Shown piece by piece: positions 7,614-17,122 of a stretch of DNA of 64,000 nt. The first letter of the stretch is position 1. Each line of letters begins with the position of its first letter. The DNA comes from Pseudomonas sp. GV071. GTDB lineage: Bacteria; Pseudomonadota; Gammaproteobacteria; Pseudomonadales; Pseudomonadaceae. The position numbers were made by a program, and so were the translations under genes. Under the pieces are notes generated by a model. It was not told where the DNA came from, searched no databases, and saw only the letters and a list, made by a program, of their open reading frames with translations. The stretch spans positions 1-64,000 of the forward strand of contig NZ_QAOJ01000016.1 of NCBI RefSeq assembly GCF_003050835.1. Direction: 5' to 3'.

Positions 7614-8728
7614 TTAAGTTCTGGGCAATAGCTCAGCCGGCTGCGGTTTGCCATACAAATAACCCTGTCCCAACTCACACCCCAGGCCCTGCAGAAAGGC
7701 CGCTTGGCTGGCGTCTTCAATGCCTTCGGCTTGCACCTGCAACCCCAGGCTATGACCCAACGCGATCACCGCGCGAGTGAGGGCGGCATCGTTGTGGTCG
7801 GCGGGTAGACCGAAAACTCTGGTCCAGCTTCAGCTTGTGCACTGGCATGCGCTTGAGCCGCGCCAGCGACGAATAACCGGTACCAAAATCATCGATGGCC
7901 AGGCGTATGCCCAGGGCGCGTAAGCGCTGCATCAGCTGCAGGGCGGCGTCGGTGTCTTCCATCACCGCGCTTTCGGTGATCTCCAGCTCCAGCAGCCCGG
8001 CGTCCAGGCCTGTGGTGGCCAGCACCTCGGTGACCAGGCCGTCGAGTTTGCCGTGGCTGAAGATGCGGCTGGAGACGTTCACCGACAGGAACTCCATTAC
8101 CAGCCCCTGAGCTTGCCAGGTGGTCGAGCTCTTGCTGCGAGGCCTTGAGCAGGCTGATATCAGAGAACACCGCGACGTAATGGCTGATTACGCCCTGTTC
8201 ATCGTGGATGGCGCGAATGCATTGCCACTGCGGGTAGATTTCACCGTTCTTGCGCCGGTTCCAGATCTCGCCGCTCCAGCTGCCGTTGTGCGCGAGCTCG
8301 TACCACATGCGTTGGTAGAGGGCACGATCATGACGACCGGACTTCAGCAATTGCGGCGAGCGGCCGATGATCTCGTCGAGCGTGTAGCCAGTGATGCGGG
8401 TGAAGGCCGGGTTGAGGTGGCTGATGCGCATTTGTGCGTCGGTCACCAACACGCCTTCCTGGGTCGCATCGAACACCGCAGCGGCCTGGCGCAGGTTGCT
8501 GACGTGCTCGCGCAGGGTGTTTACGGCGGTCAACCGGCGACGTTCCTTGAGGCGCAGGGCGGCGAACAGAATCAGCCCGGTAACCATTACGAACATCAGC
8601 CCCTTGATCGTACTCAGGTGCTCGAACGTGCCGAGGTTGGCGCTGAGTTGGCCCAGTAGCCAGTCGCTGAAGGCCACCCACAGGCCGGCGAGCAGGAGGT
8701 AGATCAGGGTAGGACGCAGCGCTCTCAT
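7614..8728 (-). pseudogene. Decayed PAS-GGDEF-EAL sensor protein; GGDEF domain deleted
   Basis: Reading from 8728: two membrane segments (LIYLLLAGLWVAFSDWLLG and IKGLMFVMVTGLILFAAL), then a complete PAS domain (QAAAVFDATQEGVLVTDAQMR ... AVFSDISLLKASQQELDHLA). Where a GGDEF domain should begin, the frame instead jumps into the middle of an EAL domain: the +1 frame continues QGLVMEFLSVNVSSRIFSHGK, then LELEITESAVMEDTD and AIDDFGTGYSSLARLKRMPVHKLKLDQSF. A second frameshift follows near 7817 (bases missing after LDQSF), after which the normal C-terminus LPADHNDAALTRAVIALGHSLGLQVQAEGIED ... GQGYLYGKP reads to a stop at 7614. The GGDEF domain and the EAL motif itself are gone, so no cyclic-di-GMP activity should remain. 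It corresponds by position to PA0285 next to desA (recalled synteny). Confidence 0.85.
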
Positions 8729-8885
8729 GCAGTAAACGGCCTTCGATTGATTGCCAGCCGTGAGGATTGGCCAGAAATTGAACATATTTTGATCTAACAG
8801 CAGGGTGGTTTTCTCACCCTGCTTAGAGATAATGCCCACGCCTGCGGTTTGCGCCGGGCGTTCACTATCCGAGGTGGCTCCATCT

Positions 8886-10073
8886 ATGTGGTACAACGGT
8901 TTTCTCGACCTGTCGGCCTGGCAGGTACTGGCGGTCACCCTGCTGATGACTCACGTGACCATCGTCTCCGTGACCGTGTATCTGCATCGCTATTCCGCGC
9001 ACCGTTCGTTGGAACTGCATCCTGCCCTTAAGCACTTCTTCCGTTTCTGGCTGTGGATGACCACCGGCCAGAACACCCGTGAATGGACCGCCATTCACCG
9101 TAAACACCACGCCAAATGCGAAACCGCAGACGATCCCCACAGCCCGGTGATCAAAGGTTTGTCCACCGTGCTGCGCAAGGGCGCGGAATTGTATCGCGCT
9201 GAAGCGGAAAACCCAGAAACCCTGCGCATTTATGGCAAGAACTGCCCGGAAGACTGGATCGAGCGCAAGCTCTACTCGCGCTTCCCACTGGGCGGTATTG
9301 CGATCATGGCGGTGATTGACCTGGCGCTGTTCGGTGCGCTGGGTATCACCGTCTGGGCCGTACAGATGATGTGGATTCCGGTGTGGGCCGCCGGCGTCAT
9401 CAATGGCCTGGGCCATGCCGTTGGCTACCGCAACTTCGAATGCCGCGACGCCGCCACCAACCTGGTGCCGTGGGGCATCCTGATCGGCGGTGAAGAGCTG
9501 CACAACAACCACCACACCTACCCCAACTCGGCCAAGCTGTCGGTGCGCAAGTGGGAGTTCGACATGGGCTGGGCGTGGATCCAGCTGTTCAGCTTCTTGC
9601 GCCTGGCCAAGGTGCAACGTGTGGCGCCTATCGCTCACCGGGTATCGGGCAAGGGCTATCTGGACATGGACACGGCCATGGCCATCCTCAACAACCGCTT
9701 CCAGATCATGGCGCAGTACCGCAAGGCCGTGATTGCGCCGCTGGTGAAGCTGGAGCTGGCCAGGGCCGATGCCTCGGTACGGGCCAAATTCCACAGTGCC
9801 AAGCGCCTGCTGTCGCGTGAGACCAGCCTGTTGGAAGAGCGTCACCACTTGCGTATTCAGGCCATGCTCGAACAGAGCCAGGCGCTGAAAGTGATCTACG
9901 AAAAACGCCTGGCCTTGCAACACATCTGGGTGAAAACCAGCAGCAACGGCCACGACATGCTCGAAGCGATGAAAGTCTGGGTACACGAGGCCGAGGCCAG
10001 CGGTATTCAGTCGCTGCGGGATTTCGCCGAGCACCTGAAAACCTACTCGCTGCGCCCGGCTGGCGCCCTGTAG
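8886..10073 (+). CDS. desA: Membrane fatty acid desaturase (delta-9 type)
   Basis: 395 residues starting MWYNGFLDLSAW, matching the length of P. aeruginosa DesA. Three histidine boxes bind the di-iron centre: HRYSAH (residues 34-39), HRKHH (71-75) and HNNHH (206-210). Hydrophobic segments near 15-33, 135-160 and 160-180 place it in the inner membrane. The last 150 residues form a soluble helical tail. It introduces a double bond into acyl chains of membrane phospholipids under aerobic conditions, adjusting fluidity. Longer in-frame upstream starts run through the divergent promoter and are not used. A terminator follows at 10093. Confidence 0.92.
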   Translation: MWYNGFLDLSAWQVLAVTLLMTHVTIVSVTVYLHRYSAHRSLELHPALKHFFRFWLWMTTGQNTREWTAIHRKHHAKCETADDPHSPVIKGLSTVLRKGAELYRAEAENPETLRIYGKNCPEDWIERKLYSRFPLGGIAIMAVIDLALFGALGITVWAVQMMWIPVWAAGVINGLGHAVGYRNFECRDAATNLVPWGILIGGEELHNNHHTYPNSAKLSVRKWEFDMGWAWIQLFSFLRLAKVQRVAPIAHRVSGKGYLDMDTAMAILNNRFQIMAQYRKAVIAPLVKLELARADASVRAKFHSAKRLLSRETSLLEERHHLRIQAMLEQSQALKVIYEKRLALQHIWVKTSSNGHDMLEAMKVWVHEAEASGIQSLRDFAEHLKTYSLRPAGAL

Positions 10074-10092
10074 GACGCCGCTCAGCGCGCTC

Positions 10093-10118
10093 AAGCCCGC
10101 CGTTCGGCGGGCTTTTTT
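10093..10118 (+). terminator. Terminator of desA
   Basis: AAGCCCGCC-GTTC-GGCGGGCTT stem followed by TTTTTT, 20 bases past the desA stop. Confidence 0.92.
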
Positions 10119-10186
10119 CTGTGTCAGGGATTGGCACCTTATGCTGCGCGAATTGTCGTAGTTTCGTTACTAGAAAAGGACATCTA

Positions 10187-11170
10187 ATGGACGAACATTC
10201 CCTTCTCACACCTCCGCTTTCGCCGGAGCTGGAAGAACTGACCCTCGCGCTGTTGCACAGCCGTGGCGAGGTCGAGCGCCTGCGTGAGCGTGAACACCTG
10301 TTCAGTTCGCTGTTGGATAGCGTCAACACGGTGCTCTGGGCCTTCGACTGGGATGCGCAACGAATCATCTACGTCAGCCCCGCCTATGAGCGGGTATTCG
10401 GCCGCAACGCCGGGCTGCTGCTGGCCGACTACGGCGAGTGGCTCAATTGCATCTACCCCGATGACGTCGAACATGCCGCCGCGAGCTTCGCCGAAGTGTT
10501 GGTCAAAGGCGCCGTGGAAGACCGCGAATACCGCATTCTGCGTGCCGACGGCCAACTGCGCTGGCTCAGCGACAAGTGCTTTATCAGCCGCCAGGCCGAG
10601 GCCGGCAAACCGCTGATTGTGGTCGGCATCGCTGAAGACATCACCGACAAGAAACACCTGGAAGGCGAGCTGCACCGTCTGGCCACCACCGACGTGCTGA
10701 CCCAGAGCAGCAACCGCCGCTACTTCTTTGAATGTGCCCACACCGAATTCCAGCAAGCGACTCAGGAAGAGGCGCCGTTGGCTTTTCTGCTGTTGGATGT
10801 GGATAACTTCAAACACATCAACGACACCTACGGCCACCAGATGGGCGACGTGGTGCTGCAGCGCATTGCCCAGTGCGGCAGTGCCGCGTTGCGTCGGGGA
10901 GACTTGTTCGGTCGCATCGGTGGCGAAGAATTCGCCGCCTTGTTTCCCTGCTGTACCGAGGAGCTGGCGCTACAGATTGCCGAGCGGCTACAGCGGGAAA
11001 TTCAGCGGTTGGTGTTCAGCTGCAATGGCACCACCTTTGGGGTGACGGTGAGCCAGGGGCTGACCAGCCTGACCTCTGTGGACGTCACGCTGGATACCCT
11101 GTTTGCCCGGGCGGATGCGGCGATGTATGACGCTAAGCGCCAGGGTAAGAATCGGATTATTCGGGCGTAG
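10187..11170 (+). CDS. PAS-GGDEF diguanylate cyclase
   Basis: 327 residues, soluble. Residues 1-35 are a helical lead, 36-155 a PAS domain with PAC end (REYRILRADGQLRWLSDKCFISR ... VVGIAEDITDKK), and 165-327 a GGDEF domain. The active loop is GGEEF at 245-249, and an intact inhibitory site RxxD (Arg236, Asp239) stands five residues before it, so product feedback is likely. The usual D-x-L-T-G-L-x-N-R segment reads DVLTQSSNRR, a mild departure. It should make cyclic-di-GMP in response to a PAS-sensed signal. ATG at 10187 is chosen because AAAAGGA precedes it. It corresponds by position to PA0290, near aguA (recalled). Confidence 0.9.
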   Translation: MDEHSLLTPPLSPELEELTLALLHSRGEVERLREREHLFSSLLDSVNTVLWAFDWDAQRIIYVSPAYERVFGRNAGLLLADYGEWLNCIYPDDVEHAAASFAEVLVKGAVEDREYRILRADGQLRWLSDKCFISRQAEAGKPLIVVGIAEDITDKKHLEGELHRLATTDVLTQSSNRRYFFECAHTEFQQATQEEAPLAFLLLDVDNFKHINDTYGHQMGDVVLQRIAQCGSAALRRGDLFGRIGGEEFAALFPCCTEELALQIAERLQREIQRLVFSCNGTTFGVTVSQGLTSLTSVDVTLDTLFARADAAMYDAKRQGKNRIIRA

Positions 11171-11187
11171 ATTCGCGTAATTGAAAC

Positions 11188-11237
11188 CCTCTCCCCAGCC
11201 CCTCTCCCGCTTGCGGGAGAGGGGCTGGGGAGAGGGC
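11188..11237. repeat. Perfect 24-base-arm inverted repeat, GC-rich
   Basis: CCCTCTCCCCAGCCCC ... GGGGCTGGGGAGAGGG with perfect 24-base arms and a two-base TT loop. It lies between the convergent ends of the diguanylate cyclase and aguA and may terminate both, although it has no T tract. Same family as 3256-3347. Confidence 0.85.
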
Positions 11238-11242
11238 AGTGT

Positions 11243-12337
11243 TTACGCCGGCTGCTGTTGCGTGATGCAGTGAATATTACCACCGCCCAACAAAATCTCC
11301 CGCCCCGGCACCATCACCACTTCATGCTCGGGGAACAGGCGCTGCAGAATTGCTTTGGCTTCGGCGTCTTTCGGGTCGTCGAAACTCGGGGCGATGATGC
11401 CGCCGTTGACGATCAGGAAGTTGACGTAGGAGCCGGCCAGACGAATCGACGGGTCTCGCTCCTGAGTACCGGCCACCAGGTCGACCCCGGCGCACTCTTC
11501 GTCGGTCGCATACAGCGGCCCTGGAATCGGCATCTTGTGCACCACCAATTGCCGGCCTTTGGCGTCTTTCACGCTTTCCAGCACGCGCATGGCCGCCTGA
11601 CAGCGTGGGTAGTTGGGGTTCTGTTGATCGTCGGTCCAGGCCAGCAACACTTCGCCCGGGCGCACGTAGCAGCAGAAGTTATCCACATGGCCGTCGGTCT
11701 CATCGTTGAACAGGCCGTCCGGCAGCCAGATCACGGTGTCGATGGCCAGATGCTCGCCCAGCACCGCTTCGATCTCTTCGCGGCTCAGGTGCGGGTTGCG
11801 GTTGCGGTTGAGCAGGCACTCTTCGGTGGTGATCACCGTGCCTTCGCCATCGACGTGGATGGAGCCGCCCTCCAGCACAAAACCTTCGGTGCGGTAGCGG
11901 TCACGGCGCTCGATTTCGAGGATCTTGCTGGCCACCTGGTCGTCGCGCATCCACGGCGAATACAGGCCGCCATCGAAGCCGCCCCAGGCGTTGAAGCCCC
12001 AGTCCACACCACGGATCTCGCCCGCTGCGTTGCGCACAAAGGTCGGGCCGGTGTCGCGTACCCAGGCATCGTCGGTGGTGATTTCCACCACGCGGATATT
12101 GTCGGAGTCCAGGCGTGCGCGGGCGTTTTCATACTGCTCGGCGCTGACGCAGACGGTCACCGGCTCAAAGCGCGCGATGGCCTTGGCCACGGCGGTGAAC
12201 GCCGCTTGCGCCGGCTTGCCGCCCAAGCGCCAGTTGTCCGGACGCTGCGGCCAGACCATCCAGGTCTGGCTGTGGGGTGCCCACTCGGCAGGCATTGAGA
12301 AGCCGTCGGCGCGGGGGGTGGTGTTGAGTGTGGTCAT
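11243..12337 (-). CDS. aguA: Agmatine deiminase
   Basis: 364 residues in the peptidyl-arginine-deiminase fold. Motifs: TTDDAWVRDTGPTFV, GFNAWGG, FVLEGGSIHVDGEGT, NDETDGHVDNFCCYV and the C-terminal GGGNIHCITQQQ, whose cysteine (Cys357) is the nucleophile. It hydrolyses agmatine to N-carbamoylputrescine and ammonia in the cytoplasm, the first step of the agmatine route to putrescine. The start MTTLNTTPRADG is preferred over longer in-frame starts that overlap aguB. The gene follows aguB by 40 bases on the same strand. Confidence 0.95.
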   Translation of the reverse strand: MTTLNTTPRADGFSMPAEWAPHSQTWMVWPQRPDNWRLGGKPAQAAFTAVAKAIARFEPVTVCVSAEQYENARARLDSDNIRVVEITTDDAWVRDTGPTFVRNAAGEIRGVDWGFNAWGGFDGGLYSPWMRDDQVASKILEIERRDRYRTEGFVLEGGSIHVDGEGTVITTEECLLNRNRNPHLSREEIEAVLGEHLAIDTVIWLPDGLFNDETDGHVDNFCCYVRPGEVLLAWTDDQQNPNYPRCQAAMRVLESVKDAKGRQLVVHKMPIPGPLYATDEECAGVDLVAGTQERDPSIRLAGSYVNFLIVNGGIIAPSFDDPKDAEAKAILQRLFPEHEVVMVPGREILLGGGNIHCITQQQPA

Positions 12338-12377
12338 TAGCGAGTCCCGGTAGCGGTGGTTCTTTGTGGGAGAGGTG

Positions 12378-13256
<879 letters not shown>

Positions 13257-13295
13257 GAAGCACCTCTTTTGTTGTAGGCAGGAGCAGGTGCGACT

Positions 13296-13361
13296 TTATA
13301 GTCGATAAAAATCCGACTTAGAAGGTGATTTTTACTATCAACGACAATTTATCGATAAAAA
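13296..13361 (-). promoter_or_regulatory. Candidate AguR operator region of aguBA
   Basis: Between aguR and aguB. CGATAAAAA occurs at 13303-13311 and again at 13353-13361, and TTTATCGATAAA at 13348-13359 is a perfect palindrome; TTTATAGTCGATAAA at 13296-13310 is a spaced version of it. TetR-family repressors commonly bind such palindromes. Assignment to AguR is inference from position. Confidence 0.5.
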
Positions 13362-13377
13362 CACAGATAAGTATCGG

Positions 13378-14019
13378 CTATTTGACGGGTGTTTCCCGCT
13401 TTGGCAGGAAGGCGGGCAGGTACAGACCCAGATAAACATCGAACACGCGCATGCCTTCCTCGGCCAGGCGCTCGGTGATTTCGCCGTGCTGCTGCACCGA
13501 GCGCGCGTACACGCGGTCGCTGAGCTCCAGGGCCAGGGCAAACACGTCGAGCTCTTCCGGCAGGGCAGGCAACGGGAAGTGGCGGTCGAACAGTTCGTGC
13601 AGCAGGCGACCAAGTTCGATGTCGTGCTGGCGGTCGGCCTGGGTCACTTCGCTCAGGCCATGCTGGGCGAGGATCAGTTGGCGGGCGGCGGCATCGCTGG
13701 TGTAGATATCCAGCATGCGTTGTTCGACCAGGCGCGACAGGTCGCGCCAATGCTTGAGGCTGGCGTGGTCGATGGGCAATTGGAGGGCGGCGCGAAAAGC
13801 GGCGTGAACGTCAGCGGTGAGCGCTTCGAGAATCGACGGCACGCTGGCGAAGAAGTGGTACACGGAGGAGGGCGGCATCTGCGCACGGTCGGCGACACTG
13901 TAAATCGACAGGCCGGCGACCCCTTCTTCAGCGAGCAAGGCGCGGGCAGCATCGACAATCGCGAGGATACGCGCCTGGCTGCTGGCGCGGGGTTTGCGGG
14001 CGGTGGCGGGACGCTGCAT
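13378..14019 (-). CDS. aguR: TetR-family repressor of agmatine catabolism
   Basis: 213 residues. The N-terminal helix-turn-helix reads ARILAIVDAARALLAEEGVAGLSIYSVADRAQMPPSSVYHFFASVPSI in the usual TetR register (residues 15-65); the rest is a helical ligand-binding domain. By position upstream of aguB-aguA it is AguR, which in P. aeruginosa represses aguBA until agmatine or N-carbamoylputrescine is present. GGAGAG precedes the start at 14019; earlier in-frame starts lie in a REP pair and the preceding gene. Confidence 0.88.
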   Translation of the reverse strand: MQRPATARKPRASSQARILAIVDAARALLAEEGVAGLSIYSVADRAQMPPSSVYHFFASVPSILEALTADVHAAFRAALQLPIDHASLKHWRDLSRLVEQRMLDIYTSDAAARQLILAQHGLSEVTQADRQHDIELGRLLHELFDRHFPLPALPEELDVFALALELSDRVYARSVQQHGEITERLAEEGMRVFDVYLGLYLPAFLPKRETPVK

Positions 14020-14082
14020 GGGGCTCTCCTTGGTGGAGGCGCTATTGGACGTCACTCGCTGCGCTAGCCGCAAGTAGATCAA

Positions 14083-14140
14083 AAGCATCGCGGCTGAAGC
14101 CCCTCCCACATCCCTTGTGGGAGGGGCTTTAGCCGCGAGC
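14083..14140. repeat. REP pair (inverted)
   Basis: AGCATCGCGGCTGAAGCCCC(TCCCACA) and its inverted copy, 5 bases apart, between aguR and the upstream binding-protein gene; probably ends that gene's transcript. Confidence 0.82.
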
Positions 14141-14149
14141 TGTTGATCT

Positions 14150-15220
14150 TCAGCTACCGTCGCGGAACGTGCCCCAGACCTGGTCCTTGATCGCCGAGGT
14201 CTTCTCCGGCAGCACTTCCAGCGCGGCCAGGCGGCGCTTGGTGGCCTTGTCCGGGTACAGGCCCGGCTGGTCACGCAGGGTGGGGTCGAGGAACTCGCGG
14301 GCGTCGGCGTTGCCGCTCGGGTAGAGCGTTTCGCTGGTAATCTGCGCAGCCACTTTCGGCTGCATCAGGAAGTCGATGAAGCGGTGGGCGAGGTCGGCGC
14401 GGCGGGCGCTGCTGGGGATCACCAGGTTGTCGATAAACAGCACCGAGCCTTCGTCCGGCACCACGAAGTGCACGTTCTGCCCGGCGGCGCTGGCGCCCAG
14501 GGCGTCACCGACCCAGGCCAGCGACATGCACAGCTTGCCGGTTTTCAGGTCGTCGATGTAACGCTCGCTGTCGACGTAGCGCACGTTGTGGCGAATCGCC
14601 TGGAGCATGCTGCCGCCCTGCTTGATCTGGGTCGACGGGCTGTGGGCCAGGCTGCGGCCCATGTAGTTCATGGCCACCGACATCACTTCATCCGGGGCGT
14701 CCAGCACGCTGATCCCACAGGTGGCCAGCTTGGCGCTTTGCGCCGGGTCGAACAGCAGGCTCCAGCTGTTGGGCAGCGGCCCGCCAAAGGCTTTCTCGGC
14801 TTGCGGCACGTTGATCGCCAGGCCCACGGCACCCCACTGGTAAGGAATCGCGTAACGGTTCTGCGGATCGACGGCGTTGAGCTTGCTCAGCAGCTGTTTA
14901 TCCAGGTGCACGCGGTTGGGCAGGCGGGTCATGTCCAGTGGCTGCAGGCGTCCGGCTTTGATCAGCGCCGGCAGGGTGTCGTGGGAGGGCACTGCCACAT
15001 CGATGGAGTCTCCGCTGGCCAGGGCTTTTTCCAGCTCTTCAGCGGTGCTGTAGGTGTGGTAGTCGACATGAATGCCGGTTTCTTTTTCGAAATCGGCCAG
15101 TACTTGGGGGGCGATGTAGTCGTTCCAGTTGTAGACCACCAGCTCTTCCGCCTGGGCGGTCGATGTGGCAAGCACAATGGATGAGCCAGCAAACAGCAAT
15201 GCGGCTAAGAAACGGGGCAT
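14150..15220 (-). CDS. Periplasmic polyamine-binding protein (PotF/SpuD type), orphan
   Basis: 356 residues with a signal peptide (FLAALLFAGSSIVLATSTAQA). VVYNWNDYIAP and YHTYSTAEELEKALASGDSIDVAVPS are typical of putrescine/spermidine-binding proteins, as is VPDEGSVLFIDNLVIP near residue 260. At the position where SpuE has its spermidine-selective tryptophan this protein has Phe. No permease or ATPase gene adjoins it, so it must share the SpuFGH or another translocator. It matches PA0295 by position between aguR and spuI (recalled). ATG at 15220 follows AAGGAAAG. Confidence 0.9.
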   Translation of the reverse strand: MPRFLAALLFAGSSIVLATSTAQAEELVVYNWNDYIAPQVLADFEKETGIHVDYHTYSTAEELEKALASGDSIDVAVPSHDTLPALIKAGRLQPLDMTRLPNRVHLDKQLLSKLNAVDPQNRYAIPYQWGAVGLAINVPQAEKAFGGPLPNSWSLLFDPAQSAKLATCGISVLDAPDEVMSVAMNYMGRSLAHSPSTQIKQGGSMLQAIRHNVRYVDSERYIDDLKTGKLCMSLAWVGDALGASAAGQNVHFVVPDEGSVLFIDNLVIPSSARRADLAHRFIDFLMQPKVAAQITSETLYPSGNADAREFLDPTLRDQPGLYPDKATKRRLAALEVLPEKTSAIKDQVWGTFRDGS

Positions 15221-15437
15221 GTCGACTTTCCTTCGATGTCGGTTCACAGCATGGGCCGCAGCAACGGCTGCAGCGAATGGAGTTATCGCTCAAATCCTTT
15301 ACAACTGAGCGAGCCGCGACATGTCTGGTGGTCTCGATGCACGTCTGGGCTGGCCATGGCACACAAACAACAACGCAGCGCTTGGTCACAGGGCTGCGGT
15401 GCAGGCAAAAAATTCAGGGGTGAAGCAGCAGATAAAA

Positions 15438-15461
15438 CGACGCCGGCATGAGCCGGCGTCG
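15438..15461 (-). terminator. Terminator of spuI
   Basis: CGACGCCGGC-ATGA-GCCGGCGTCG stem, followed on the minus strand by TTTTATC. It lies 8 bases beyond the spuI stop. The remaining 215 bases up to the binding-protein start at 15220 show nothing recognisable. Confidence 0.8.
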
Positions 15462-15468
15462 AGTTTAC

Positions 15469-16845
15469 TTACACGGTGTGCAAGTACCAGTTGTACTCGA
15501 GGTCCGAAATGGAGTTTTCGAACTCGGCGAGTTCACTCTCTTTACAGGCGACGAAAACGTCGATGTATTTCGGGTCGATATAGCGGGCCATGATCTCGCT
15601 GTCGTCCAACTCGCGCAGGGCATCACGCAGGTTGTTGGGCAGGCTCTGCTCATTCTGCTCGTAGGAGTTGCCTTCTACGGGCTTGGGAGGCTCGATCTTG
15701 TTGGTCAGACCGTGGTGCACGCCAGCCAGTACGGCCGAGAGCAGCAGGTACGGGTTGGCGTCGGCGCCGGCGACACGGTGTTCGATGCGCACGGCATCGC
15801 GGGTGTCGTTCGGTACGCGCAGCGCAACCGTACGGTTATCAATGCCCCAGCTCGGCGAGTTCGGCACGTAGAACTGTGCACCGAAACGACGGTAGGAGTT
15901 GACGTTAGGGCAGAGAAACGCCATTGAGGCCGACATAGTTTCCAGCACACCGCCGATGGCGTGGCGCAAGGAGTCGTTCTGTTCCGGTTCATCGGTGGCA
16001 AAGATGTTGTTGCCGTCTTTGTCCAGAATCGAAATATGCACGTGCAGACCGTTACCCGCTTGGTTCGGGTACGGCTTGGCCATGAAGGTGGTGTCCATCT
16101 CATGGTCGTAGGCGATGTTTTTCACCAGACGCTTGAGCAGCAGGGCGTAGTCGCACGCCTTGATTGGATCGGCCACATGGTGGAGGTTGACTTCGAATTG
16201 CGCCGGAGCACTTTCCTTGACGATGGCGTCAGCAGGAATGCCCTGCTCTTTAGCGCCTTCGAGGATGTCTTGCAGGCATTCGGCGTACTCGTCCAGGTCG
16301 TCAATCAGATACACCTGGGTGGAGATCGGACGTTTGCCCGACAGCGGCGACAGCGGCGGTTGAGGCCGGCCGTTCACGTTTGCCTGGTCGATCAGATAAA
16401 ACTCAAGTTCAAACGCGGCGCAAATGGTAAGGCCCAGTTCGTCGAACTTCGCGACCACCTGCCGCAACACTTCCCGCGGGTCAGCGAAGAACGGCTCGCC
16501 TTCCAGCTCGTGCATGGTCATCAACAGTTGCGCGGTCGGACGCTTCTGCCAAGGCTCATTACACAGGGTGTTGGGAATGGGGTAGCAGATACGGTCGGCA
16601 TCGCCGATATCCAGACCCAGGCCAGTGCTTTCCACTGTCGAGCCGTTGATATCGAGAGCGAATAAAGAAGCCGGGAGGTTGATGCCGCGTTCGTAAACCT
16701 TGTGCAGGCTCGCACGCTCGATGCGCTTGCCGCGCACCACACCATTCATATCTGCAATAAGAAGGTCGACGAACAGGACCTCAGGATGTTCCTTAAGGAA
16801 CGCGTTCGCTTCGTTAAGCTGAACGGCACGCGGGGGTACCGACAT
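15469..16845 (-). CDS. spuI: Glutamylpolyamine synthetase (glutamine-synthetase-like)
   Basis: 458 residues of the GlnA type III/PuuA family: FVDLLIADMNGVVRGKRI at the N-terminus, ICAAFELEFYLID (metal-binding Glu), KESAPAQFEVNLHH, MAKPYPNQAGNGLHVHIS, NSYRRFGAQFYVPNSPSWG, and AVRIEHRVAGADANPYLLL. It ligates glutamate to putrescine (and perhaps other polyamines) with ATP, starting the gamma-glutamylation route of polyamine use. It is divergent from spuA and shares the 277-base spacer with it. Confidence 0.93.
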   Translation of the reverse strand: MSVPPRAVQLNEANAFLKEHPEVLFVDLLIADMNGVVRGKRIERASLHKVYERGINLPASLFALDINGSTVESTGLGLDIGDADRICYPIPNTLCNEPWQKRPTAQLLMTMHELEGEPFFADPREVLRQVVAKFDELGLTICAAFELEFYLIDQANVNGRPQPPLSPLSGKRPISTQVYLIDDLDEYAECLQDILEGAKEQGIPADAIVKESAPAQFEVNLHHVADPIKACDYALLLKRLVKNIAYDHEMDTTFMAKPYPNQAGNGLHVHISILDKDGNNIFATDEPEQNDSLRHAIGGVLETMSASMAFLCPNVNSYRRFGAQFYVPNSPSWGIDNRTVALRVPNDTRDAVRIEHRVAGADANPYLLLSAVLAGVHHGLTNKIEPPKPVEGNSYEQNEQSLPNNLRDALRELDDSEIMARYIDPKYIDVFVACKESELAEFENSISDLEYNWYLHTV

Positions 16846-17122
16846 GATGCAACACCTTTATTGTTAAAAATATCAATCATTAGACTGATGGGGTGTGAGT
16901 CAATCTTAATCGCCTCAGCCTGTCAATAGTGCCACATTTTGCCCTGAAACGGGGCGCAGTGGCCATTTTTAGGGCGTTTCAGGGCATCTTAACCCCCTTG
17001 GCGCCCTTGTCTGGCGCGGCGCTCAGCGAGCCGTGTTAGATTTTTTACATCGCTATTGTGTAAAAAAATGAACAAGGCTAAGCTCCGGTTCAAACCCATA
17101 ACAGCAATAAAACGGGTGTCCC
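16846..17122. promoter_or_regulatory. Divergent spuI / spuA promoter region
   Basis: AT-rich at both ends. Near spuA, TTTTTTACA (17041-17049) and TGTAAAAAA (17059-17067) form an inverted repeat with a 9-base spacer. Near spuI, ATCAATCATTAGACTGATGG (16873-16892) holds a short imperfect inverted repeat. In P. aeruginosa this type of locus is repressed by PauR; whether these repeats are its sites is not shown by the sequence alone. Confidence 0.5.

Noticed and set aside
8865..10094. 409-codon minus-strand frame opposite desA
   Set aside because: It mirrors desA, is rich in His, Gly and Val in low-complexity fashion and has no recognisable domain.
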